Source: Eubacteriales bacterium (GTDB lineage: Bacteria; Bacillota; Clostridia; Oscillospirales; Oscillospiraceae). From it: a DNA stretch of 33,816 nt. A program made the translations under genes and the position numbers. The stretch is from the NCBI GenBank assembly GCA_030539285.1, contig JAUNSH010000031.1, positions 1-33,816 on the forward strand, read 5' to 3'. Under the pieces are notes generated by a model, which had not been told where the DNA came from, searched no databases, and was given only the letters and a program-made list of their open reading frames with translations. Positions 17,397 to 23,344 of this stretch are shown piece by piece (the stretch's first letter is position 1; each line of letters starts with the position of its first letter).

Positions 17397-17564
17397 ATGG
17401 AAGAAGAAAAATTCATTTCCGGCTACTGCCGCCAGCTGGACGCCTCCCGCATGGTGGAGGTGGTGGCGGAGGACGGCGAAATTTCCGAGGTGGACTGCTG
17501 CTACGGTAACTGCGTCTATCAGGGCAGCTGCCTGATCGCCAAGGAAATTGACGAGCTGAAATAA
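17397..17564 (+). CDS. small Cys-rich protein (55 residues)
   Basis: A 55-codon gene whose ATG directly follows the GH13 stop codon, with GGAGG 9 bases upstream inside that gene. The protein is acidic, starting MEEEKFISGYCRQ. It ends with a compact cluster DCCYGNCVYQGSC (about 33-45), giving five cysteines in all (11, 34, 35, 39, 45). The spacing suggests metal or Fe-S binding. From memory, similar short proteins exist in Oscillospiraceae, but none has a known function. The tight coupling to GH13 and a shared terminator support a real gene. Confidence 0.7.
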   Translation: MEEEKFISGYCRQLDASRMVEVVAEDGEISEVDCCYGNCVYQGSCLIAKEIDELK

Positions 17565-17603
17565 TTGGCTGCGCCCAAAGCTGCCCCCTTTAGAGAATTA
17601 ATC

Positions 17604-17632
17604 ACCGCCCCGGCGTTTGCCGGGGCGGTTTC
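17604..17632 (+). terminator. terminator after the GH13 operon
   Basis: ACCGCCCCGGC (17604-17614) pairs with GCCGGGGCGGT (17619-17629) around loop GTTT. A short T-run follows. It lies between the plus-strand operon and the convergent thiT gene and may serve both. Confidence 0.8.
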
Positions 17633-17682
17633 ATCCTATTCAGGGGCGGTGCTTGGCGGCGTAACGATTTTTACGCGCGCTG

Positions 17683-18234
17683 TCAGGCCAAGTCCTGACC
17701 TGTGATGTACTTCCTGGCGGGGGTCTTCAGGAGGATGATGCCCACTACCAGCAGGATCACCAGGTCCGGCAGCATGTACGCGCCGTTATACAGGGCGGAG
17801 TAGAACCAGGGGGTGGTCATGGTCATGTTGAAGAAGGTCTCGGGCATGTACTCGGCCCAGATGGTGGCGCCCACTACGTAGTGGATCAGGAACCGGGCAA
17901 CGCAGGCAACGACCGTTGCGGGGACGAACTTACCCTTGAACAGGCCGGCCAGGCCCAGCACGGTGTAGGCCAGGATAAAGTCGCCGATGATGCTCTGCCA
18001 GCCGATGGCGATGCCGCCCTCAAACAGGGTCTGGAACACGGCGTGGGCAAAGGCCACCACCATGCCGGGTGCGAAGCCCCAGCGGACGCAGAACAGGATG
18101 ATGGGCAGCATAGCCAAATCGACGGAGCCGCCCCAGGGCATTTTGTACAGGGGCAGGAAGCTGAGGATCTCCGCCAGGGCGATGCACAGCGCGCCCTCGG
18201 TCAGCATCCGTACCTTGCGATGGGAATTGTTCAT
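17683..18234 (-). CDS. thiT: energy-coupled thiamine transporter substrate-binding subunit
   Basis: A 183-residue S component of an ECF transporter, with about six membrane segments. It has the ThiT marks LPLYKMPWGGSVDLAMLPI (L1 loop, about residues 27-45) and a conserved tail-side region RFLIHYVVGATIWAEYMP that binds thiamine. It would work with a shared EcfAA'T module encoded elsewhere. ATG 18234 follows GGAGGT at 7-8 bases. The upstream TPP riboswitch confirms thiamine as the ligand. The start at 18249 is disfavoured because it overlaps the ribosome binding site. Confidence 0.95.
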   Translation of the reverse strand: MNNSHRKVRMLTEGALCIALAEILSFLPLYKMPWGGSVDLAMLPIILFCVRWGFAPGMVVAFAHAVFQTLFEGGIAIGWQSIIGDFILAYTVLGLAGLFKGKFVPATVVACVARFLIHYVVGATIWAEYMPETFFNMTMTTPWFYSALYNGAYMLPDLVILLVVGIILLKTPARKYITGQDLA

Positions 18235-18424
18235 AGAGAATACCTCCACATTGGAAGCCCTGATCCAATCGGCAAGCGCAGGCAGCCGAAGATTTTGGCT
18301 CAGGCGAAAGTTTGGAAAACAGAGGAATACTTGATGTATTTCCTGCTTTTCAAACTGTACGACTGGGGCAAAAGATCGGATGTCCAGCCGCAGACGATTG
18401 ATTCAGAGTTTCCATAATAAAATA

Positions 18425-18461
18425 ATCGCATTGCAAACCCGTCCTTCGGATGCAATGCGAT
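18425..18461 (-). terminator. riboswitch expression-platform terminator
   Basis: ATCGCATTGCA (18425-18435) pairs with TGCAATGCGAT (18451-18461). On the minus strand it is followed by TATTTTATTA. It sits just downstream of the TPP aptamer and upstream of thiT, fitting ligand-induced termination. The 190 bases from here to thiT hold no gene. Confidence 0.8.
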
Positions 18462-18480
18462 ACCTTTTTATGGGTATTCT

Positions 18481-18572
18481 GCCTTTCCCTCCGACGGTGC
18501 TAACCGTATCAGGTTCACGGGTCAGAGCCAGCAGGCTCACTCTCAGCCGGATCCTTCCGGCCCCCCGAAGAC
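18481..18572 (-). promoter_or_regulatory. TPP riboswitch (THI element)
   Basis: The conserved aptamer elements read in order on the minus strand: GGGGGGCC, CTGAGAG (18540-18546), GACCCGTGAACCTGATACGG and TTAGCACCGTCGGAGGGAA. The ends can pair as P1 (GTCTT with AAGGC). It lies between a consensus promoter and a terminator ahead of thiT. Thiamine pyrophosphate would shut off thiT. Confidence 0.95.
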
Positions 18573-18593
18573 GTATTTGCTCAGCGTTCCAAT

Positions 18594-18622
18594 ATTATAT
18601 AGAAATTTGGGGAAAATGTCAA
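18594..18622 (-). promoter_or_regulatory. consensus promoter of thiT
   Basis: On the minus strand TTGACA (18617-18622), a 17-base spacer and TATAAT (18594-18599), both perfect. Transcription starts about 15 bases before the aptamer. Confidence 0.9.
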
Positions 18623-18631
18623 GCACTGTTC

Positions 18632-18659
18632 TGTCATCCTGAGCGGGCGCAGGATGACA
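18632..18659. repeat. REP-like palindrome
   Basis: TGTCATCCT (18632-18640) pairs with AGGATGACA (18651-18659) around GAGCGGGCGC. The motif TGTCATCCTGAGCG is familiar to me as part of dispersed palindromic repeats in many bacteria. It lies just past the immA stop codon. Confidence 0.6.
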
Positions 18660-18666
18660 CGCCGTT

Positions 18667-19095
18667 CTAAAAATAGAGTTCCGTGGCCAGATTTCCATGG
18701 ACGTACAGGCACACGGCCTTGCGTACAAAATCCTCCGTGACCCCGAAGCGCTCTGCCAGCTCCCAGACCTCGGTGCAGCCCTCCGCCACCGCTTCATCCA
18801 GATCGTCCACCGGGATCAGGGTCTGAATCGCCCACTTGTTGGCCTGATTCTCATGGCGCTGGCGGCAGTCCACGGCAGCGTAGCGGTTGTAGAAGCTGCC
18901 GGTGAGACAGTGGCCCAGCTCGTGGCCTAAGTGCACCCGCTCCTGGGCCCCGCCGTCCCGCACCCCCTCGTCCATGCCGATACAGCACCGCCCCTGCTCG
19001 TCCATCAGGGACATGGAGCCGGTCTGGGGCAGAGGAAAGCGATACACAGGAATATTCTGTTTCTGCGCAAGGGCATACAGAATGGGAATTTCCAT
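18667..19095 (-). CDS. ImmA/IrrE family metallo-endopeptidase
   Basis: A 142-residue zinc protease. HELGH (His58, Glu59, His62) is the zinc-binding and catalytic motif. HENQAN provides the usual third ligand (Glu82), followed by the typical A..WA..LL-like helix (KWAIQTLIP). These proteases cut a partner XRE repressor, as ImmA does to ImmR in ICEBs1 and IrrE does to DdrO. The gene starts two bases after the stop codon of the XRE gene, so the pair is one operon. No phage or conjugation genes are nearby, so it is not an obvious mobile-element module. Target cleavage is inferred. Confidence 0.88.
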   Translation of the reverse strand: MEIPILYALAQKQNIPVYRFPLPQTGSMSLMDEQGRCCIGMDEGVRDGGAQERVHLGHELGHCLTGSFYNRYAAVDCRQRHENQANKWAIQTLIPVDDLDEAVAEGCTEVWELAERFGVTEDFVRKAVCLYVHGNLATELYF

Positions 19096-19097
19096 GG

Positions 19098-19430
19098 TTA
19101 CTCCTTCTTTTCCGCCTCCCGCTGACGGACAAAGGCGGCAAACTGCCTGACCTCCTCGTACATGGCGTCGGTGATCTCCCCGTCGCCGCCGAAGAGGGCG
19201 AATTTGATATCGTCGTCGGTGACTTTCGGCTTTGACTCTTCCTGCCCGGTGAGCAGGTAGTCCGTGGTGACACCGAGGTACTCCGCCAATTTGGCGGCGG
19301 TGTTGCCGTTGGGTTTGCCCCCGGCCTTCCATTTGGCCACCGCGCTGCGGTTCAGGCCGATATCCGTGCAGGCCCGGTAAACGCTGACGCCCTTTTTCTC
19401 ACACAATGCCTGAAATCGATCAAAAAACAC
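19098..19430 (-). CDS. XRE family repressor
   Basis: A 110-residue regulator. The N-terminal helix-turn-helix (about 3-62) carries RACTDIGLNRSAVAKWKAGGKPNGNT and LAEYLGVTTDYLLTG, the standard XRE layout. The acidic C-terminal tail (DDDIKFALFGGDGEITDAM, then a basic helix) is of the type found in small ImmR-like repressors. The start codon is GTG 19430 after AGGGGGAG. It is divergent from the Spo0A-domain gene and likely binds the ACTAAAGT repeats in between. The ImmA-type protease downstream would relieve repression. Confidence 0.9.
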   Translation of the reverse strand: MFFDRFQALCEKKGVSVYRACTDIGLNRSAVAKWKAGGKPNGNTAAKLAEYLGVTTDYLLTGQEESKPKVTDDDIKFALFGGDGEITDAMYEEVRQFAAFVRQREAEKKE

Positions 19431-19469
19431 AAAAGCTCCCCCTAATCTTTGTGCAATTTGCAGAAGATT

Positions 19470-19604
19470 ACTAAAGTAGTCATTTTATGGGTTGACAGTC
19501 TTCTTTAGTCGTGGTATGATTCTGTCGGAAAGTTACTTTAGTATTCATTTTCTGCTATTTCCGGTTTGATACGCATAAATCATAGCATATTTGCATACTA
19601 AAGT
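19470..19604. promoter_or_regulatory. four ACTAAAGT-type operator sites
   Basis: The 8-mer ACTAAAGT or its complement occurs at 19470-19477 (+), 19502-19509 (-, 7 of 8), 19535-19542 (-) and 19597-19604 (+). Start-to-start spacings are 32, 33 and 62 bases, close to three, three and six helical turns. The second site lies inside the spacer of the plus-strand promoter, and the first and third flank it. This is a good candidate for cooperative binding by the XRE protein. Binding is inferred. Confidence 0.65.
19492..19520 (+). promoter_or_regulatory. promoter of the Spo0A-domain gene
   Basis: TTGACA (19492-19497), a 17-base spacer and TATGAT (19515-19520). The start would be near 19527, giving a leader of about 185 bases. 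The operator at 19502-19509 sits between the two boxes. Confidence 0.8.
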
Positions 19605-19613
19605 CAACCGCTC

Positions 19614-19630
19614 TGTCGACTTTTGTCGGA
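19614..19630 (+). promoter_or_regulatory. tandem 0A-box-like sites
   Basis: TGTCGAC (19614-19620) and TGTCGGA (19624-19630) are direct repeats spaced exactly 10 bases. They resemble the Spo0A box TGTCGAA. A third, TGTCGGAA, lies at 19523-19530 on the predicted start point. Known Spo0A DNA-binding domains bind tandem boxes at 10-base spacing. Self-binding by the product of the downstream gene is inferred. Confidence 0.45.
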
Positions 19631-19712
19631 TGCTTCTGTTCGTTACAAAATGTTACCACCGGAACCGTCCAACAAATCGGGTACAATTTATTTTTTACAG
19701 GAGGAACTTTAT

Positions 19713-20192
19713 ATGCGTGATTTGGAATTGCAGGTAGACACCCTCATGCGGCTGTGCACCGCGGAGACCCTCACGGAACAAGCCAGGGCAAAGCGGGAGC
19801 TGAAACAGCTGATGGAGTACCCCCAGCTTAACCGGAAGGACCCGGAATATCTGGTCCGGCGGATCCTGCTGGAAATGGGCACCCCGGACCATCTGGTGGG
19901 CCACCCTTACGTGGTAGAGGCGGTGCTGATGGCGGTGGAGAACCGCTATTACATCAACAACATCACTTTCGGGCTGTACCCCCAGATCGCCGCGAAATTC
20001 GACACCACCGCCTCCCGGGTGGAGCGGGGCATCCGCCATCTCATTGAGCTGACCTGGACACGGGGGGACATGGACATTCTGTGTTCCTTTTTCGGCAACA
20101 CCGTCAACCCCGACCGGGGCAAGCCCACCAACGGGGAATTCATCGCAAGGCTTACCAATATCGTCCAGCAGCAGATGAAGGAGGCGGCCTGA
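19713..20192 (+). CDS. stand-alone Spo0A-type DNA-binding domain protein
   Basis: A 159-residue protein. Residues of about 46-155 match the Spo0A effector domain: LLEMGTPDHLVGHPYVVEA, LYPQIAAKFDTTASRVERGI with RHLIELTWTRGD, and KPTNGEFIARL. The DNA-recognition stretch TTASRVER is the same as in Spo0A. The phosphoacceptor receiver domain is absent; residues 1-45 form only a short helical segment. It therefore cannot be controlled by the phosphorelay in the usual way. AGGAGGA precedes ATG 19713. It is divergent from XRE-immA and shares their operator region. It could be a dominant competitor of, or substitute for, Spo0A at 0A boxes. Confidence 0.9.
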   Translation: MRDLELQVDTLMRLCTAETLTEQARAKRELKQLMEYPQLNRKDPEYLVRRILLEMGTPDHLVGHPYVVEAVLMAVENRYYINNITFGLYPQIAAKFDTTASRVERGIRHLIELTWTRGDMDILCSFFGNTVNPDRGKPTNGEFIARLTNIVQQQMKEAA

Positions 20193-20200
20193 CAATTCAA

Positions 20201-20227
20201 ACAGCCCGGACTTTTCGTCCGGGCTGT
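20201..20227. terminator. hairpin between convergent genes
   Basis: ACAGCCCGGAC (20201-20211) pairs perfectly with GTCCGGGCTGT (20217-20227) around TTTTC. It lies between the convergent Spo0A-domain gene and the decarboxylase gene. The T-runs are poor on both sides, so termination strength is uncertain. Confidence 0.7.
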
Positions 20228-20231
20228 AACA

Positions 20232-21548
20232 CTATTTCATAACGCTGCAATGGGTAATGCCGTAATACTGAAAGCAGGAAATTGCATGGGCATCGATGCG
20301 CTCCCCGCTGACCACGATGGGTACCGCCGGGGGACAGCCCACCGTGGCCGCCGCCAAAATCCGCTCCTCGCTTTCCTCCACAGGAATTTCCTCCATGGGC
20401 GACAGCATGGCTTCCCTTGGGGAGCACACCCGCTGGCCGGGTTGAAATGTAGGAGGTTTCTCCAAAATCGGGGGCTTCCGTGGAATGGACAGCAAAGCCT
20501 TTTCCAGCGCATTCAGCTCCGCCAAACTGTTTTCAGGGGTCAGCATCAGCACCAGGAAATCCGGGTCGGCAAATTCGCTGACGATATTGTGTTTCAGAAG
20601 AATTTGGGTCAGTTCCTGTCCCGTATAGCCATAGGGCTTGGCAGAAATCGTAATTTTCAGCGGCTCCTGTCCGGAAAGAACATATCCGTGCGCCGACAAG
20701 TTTTCCTTGACCGCGTCCACATGGGGAATAAATTCACTCAATCTGTCCGTCAGTGACGAAAGAATGGGATTCGCCATGTCCAATGACTGCAAGATCAAAT
20801 AGGACGGGCTGGTGGAGCCGAACAGAGCCAGGGCATTTTTCGCCCAGTCCCGGAATTCCGGCGTGCAGTGCAGGTACGCGCCGCCGGTGAGCACCGGCAG
20901 AGTTTTGTGAGCGGAGTCACAGCAAAGGTCCGCCCCTAGATCCATGGGGTGCCGGGAGGGCCGCAGAAATTTGAGATAGGCCCCGTGGGCGTTGTCTACC
21001 AGCAAAATCGCTCCGTGCTTATGGCAGACCTCCGCAATTCCCGCAATATCCGCCGCGTTGCCCAGATAGTCCGGGCTGGTCAGGTACACCGCCGTAGGCT
21101 GTTCCGATTGCAAAAACACTTCCACTTCCTCGGCAGTGAGATTGCAGGACAGGTAGGAGCCGTTATTTTTCGGATACAGCCAACGCACGTCCAAGTCAAG
21201 CAATGCCGCCCCGGTGAGGAAGGTCTTGTGGGCATTGCGTCCTGTGGCAATGACGGGGTTTTTCCCCTGAGTCCTGGCGTGGAGCACCGCAAGGTACAGC
21301 ATGGCCCGGATGCATTGGGAGGAGCCTTCCGTGGAATAGAAGGTGGGGCATCCAAAGAGGGCGCTGGCGTTTTCTTCGCTTTGCCGTATGATGCTGCTGG
21401 CTTCATACAGGCTGTCCGCCCCGTCGATCTCCGTAATGTCCAGGGCTTCCAAGCCCAGAAAGTTTTTCCCCTTGTGCCCCGGCATATGCAGGCGGATCTC
21501 GTCTTTGTCCGCGTAATCCCGGACAAAATCGCAGATGGGCGTATCCAT
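20232..21548 (-). CDS. Orn/Lys/Arg decarboxylase family PLP enzyme
   Basis: A 438-residue fold-type I PLP enzyme. It begins like group III decarboxylases without their N-terminal receiver-like wing (IRLHMPGHKG at about 17-26). It has STEGSSQC for the cofactor phosphate, LLVDNAHGAY with the cofactor Asp, and DSAHKTLPVLTGGAYLH with the Schiff-base Lys. A short C-terminal domain includes GCPPAVPIVVSGERI. It is the short form seen in Firmicutes, where it acts on arginine or lysine in polyamine synthesis. Its ATG immediately follows the scfB stop codon, so it is co-translated with the SCIFF maturase. That link is unexpected and may be only operon convenience. Confidence 0.9.
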   Translation of the reverse strand: MDTPICDFVRDYADKDEIRLHMPGHKGKNFLGLEALDITEIDGADSLYEASSIIRQSEENASALFGCPTFYSTEGSSQCIRAMLYLAVLHARTQGKNPVIATGRNAHKTFLTGAALLDLDVRWLYPKNNGSYLSCNLTAEEVEVFLQSEQPTAVYLTSPDYLGNAADIAGIAEVCHKHGAILLVDNAHGAYLKFLRPSRHPMDLGADLCCDSAHKTLPVLTGGAYLHCTPEFRDWAKNALALFGSTSPSYLILQSLDMANPILSSLTDRLSEFIPHVDAVKENLSAHGYVLSGQEPLKITISAKPYGYTGQELTQILLKHNIVSEFADPDFLVLMLTPENSLAELNALEKALLSIPRKPPILEKPPTFQPGQRVCSPREAMLSPMEEIPVEESEERILAAATVGCPPAVPIVVSGERIDAHAISCFQYYGITHCSVMK

Positions 21549-22919
21549 TTATTCTCCCAGCGCCCGGGACACCGCCACCATGATGGCGCACTCCATGCGC
21601 TTGCGGAACAGCTTGCAGCCCTGCTCATACACGCCCGTGACGGCGCCGGTGGCGTGGTAGGCGTTGGCGGCGCAGCCCCCGGAGCAGTACAGCCGCGCCC
21701 AGCAGTCCCGGCACTCGGGATGGGCGTAGACGTTGCAGGCGGCGAACTCGCTCTGGATTTCGGTGTTGGTCACCCCATCCCAGATGTTGCCCAGCCTGAA
21801 CCGCTCCTCGCCCACGAACTGGTGGCAGGGGTACAGGTCGCCCCAGGGGGTCACCGCCATGTACTCGGTGCCGCTGCCGCAGCCGGAAATGCGCTTGTAA
21901 ATGCAGGGACCGCCGGTAAGGTCGATCATATAATGGTAGAAGGTGAAGGGTTTTCCCTCTTTGTCCCGTTCCAGCATCAGCTGGGCCAGCTTTTCATACT
22001 GCTCCATAACGACGGGCAGATCTTCCTCGGTAAGGGCGGAGGGGTCCCCGGCGGCGCAGACCACCGGCTCCATGCTCAGCTCGGTAAAGCCCAGATCCAG
22101 CATCTGCTGAATGTCCTTGAGGAAATCGGGGTTGTGGTGGGTGAAGGTGCCCCGCATATAGTAATCCTTGCCGCCCCGGGCCTCCACGAATTTCTGGAAC
22201 TTGGGCACGATCTTCTCCCAGCTGCCATTTCCCGCATAGTCCACCCGGAAGCGGTCGTGGACCTCCTTCCGTCCGTCCAGGCTCAGCACCACGTTGCTGC
22301 ACTCTTTGTTCGCCCATTCGATCACGTCATCGTCCACCAGCACGCCGTTGGTGGTCAGGGTGAAGCGGAAATTCTTCCCCTTTTCCTTCTCAATGCTCCG
22401 AGCATAGGCCACCAGATCCTTCACCACCTGGAAGTTCATCAGCGGCTCCCCGCCGAAGAAGTCCACTTCCAGATTCCGCCGGGTGCCGGAGTGCTCGATG
22501 AGGAAATCCAGCGCCCGCTTGCCCACCTCGAAGGACATAATTGCCCGCTCGCCGTGGTACTTGCCCTGACTGGCGAAGCAGTAGGAGCAGTTTAAGTTGC
22601 AGGTGTGGGCGATGTGCAGGCACAGGGCCTTAACAACGCCCGCGGTCTTCTGCTTAAGCTTTCCCGCCATAGGCTCGAAGGTATCGGGAGCGAACAGCTT
22701 GCCCGCGTCCTTCAATTCTTCCACCTGAGAATAGCATTGGGCCAATTCCTCAGCGGACAGGTCGGGATATTTTTCCGCCATAGCGGCGAGAATTTCCTCC
22801 CGGCTGCGGCTTTCAAACAGGGAAATGATATCGTAGGCAGCTTCATCCACCACGTGCACCGCCCCGGAGCATACGTCCAGCACGATGTTGTAGCCGCCCA
22901 ATTTATATTGATGAATCAT
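21549..22919 (-). CDS. scfB: SCIFF radical SAM thioether maturase
   Basis: A 456-residue radical SAM/SPASM enzyme that forms Cys-to-carbon thioether links in the SCIFF peptide. An N-terminal peptide-recognition (RRE-like) domain (about 1-90) begins MIHQYKLGGYNIVLDVCSG, which is characteristic of the family. The radical SAM cluster motif CNLNCSYC has Cys107, Cys111 and Cys114. GGEPLMNF and the C-terminal SPASM Cys set (CGSGTEY, YPCHQF, CRDCWARLYCSGGC) hold auxiliary 4Fe-4S clusters. ATG 22919 follows AAGGAGA; the ATG at 22934 would overlap that site. The gene lies directly downstream of its precursor gene. Confidence 0.97.
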   Translation of the reverse strand: MIHQYKLGGYNIVLDVCSGAVHVVDEAAYDIISLFESRSREEILAAMAEKYPDLSAEELAQCYSQVEELKDAGKLFAPDTFEPMAGKLKQKTAGVVKALCLHIAHTCNLNCSYCFASQGKYHGERAIMSFEVGKRALDFLIEHSGTRRNLEVDFFGGEPLMNFQVVKDLVAYARSIEKEKGKNFRFTLTTNGVLVDDDVIEWANKECSNVVLSLDGRKEVHDRFRVDYAGNGSWEKIVPKFQKFVEARGGKDYYMRGTFTHHNPDFLKDIQQMLDLGFTELSMEPVVCAAGDPSALTEEDLPVVMEQYEKLAQLMLERDKEGKPFTFYHYMIDLTGGPCIYKRISGCGSGTEYMAVTPWGDLYPCHQFVGEERFRLGNIWDGVTNTEIQSEFAACNVYAHPECRDCWARLYCSGGCAANAYHATGAVTGVYEQGCKLFRKRMECAIMVAVSRALGE

Positions 22920-22939
22920 AGCGTTCTCCTTCATAAAAA

Positions 22940-22959
22940 ATGCCGCCTTCCGGCGGCAT
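22940..22959 (-). terminator. hairpin between scfA and scfB
   Basis: TGCCGCC (22941-22947) pairs with GGCGGCA (22952-22958), plus an A-T closing pair. On the minus strand it is followed by TTTTTT. Partial termination here would give more precursor than maturase mRNA. Confidence 0.75.
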
Positions 22960-22969
22960 CCTTGTGCAA

Positions 22970-23122
22970 TTACTTGCTTTCCTTAGCGCTCTCGCACTTC
23001 TGGTTGGCAATGCCGCAGCTGGTCTTGCAGGCGGACTGGCAGGAGGTCTGGCATTCGCCGCAGCCGCCGCTTCTGACGCTGTCGCACAGGTTACGGGTCT
23101 CGATGGTCTTGATGTGCTCCAT
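22970..23122 (-). CDS. scfA: SCIFF ribosomal peptide precursor
   Basis: A 50-residue precursor of the six-cysteines-in-forty-five class. The leader MEHIKTIETRNL is followed by the hallmark core GGCGECQTSCQSACKTSC and a further Cys at residue 43. The six family cysteines are 21, 24, 28, 32, 36 and 43. An additional Cys at 13 lies in the leader, where the family more often has other residues. AAGGTG precedes the ATG. ScfB would install thioether bridges. The final product and role of SCIFF peptides are still unknown. Confidence 0.97.
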   Translation of the reverse strand: MEHIKTIETRNLCDSVRSGGCGECQTSCQSACKTSCGIANQKCESAKESK

Positions 23123-23162
23123 GGTTTTCACCTTCCATATTCTTATAAAATTCTTCCCGCCC

Positions 23163-23191
23163 ACTTTACCATAAGCGGGGGAAGCTGTCAA
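23163..23191 (-). promoter_or_regulatory. promoter of scfA
   Basis: On the minus strand TTGACA (23186-23191), a 17-base spacer and TAAAGT (23163-23168), with the start about 35 bases before the scfA ATG. Confidence 0.7.
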
Positions 23192-23263
23192 TCACATTTT
23201 TCATATTTTTCACAGTGACGGGATTCTGCGAGTTTTGCAAGGTGCCTGCAATATAATAAAATG

Positions 23264-23320
23264 GCTCCCCTTTCAGGGGAGCTGGCACGCCGAAGGCATG
23301 ACTGAAGGGTGCCCAGTCGT
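23264..23320. repeat. dispersed palindromic repeat
   Basis: GCTCCCCT (23264-23271) pairs with AGGGGAGC (23275-23282). It is followed by CTGGCACGCCGAAGGCATGA and CTGAAGGGT. From memory this compound sequence is a high-copy intergenic repeat in Oscillospiraceae and related genomes. It lies between the scfA promoter and the OadB-like gene. Confidence 0.6.
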
Positions 23321-23344
23321 AAGCCCCACGAAGGAGTGAGCTAT

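Noticed and set aside
20949-22595. A 548-codon plus-strand frame
   Set aside because: Antisense to the decarboxylase and the SCIFF maturase.
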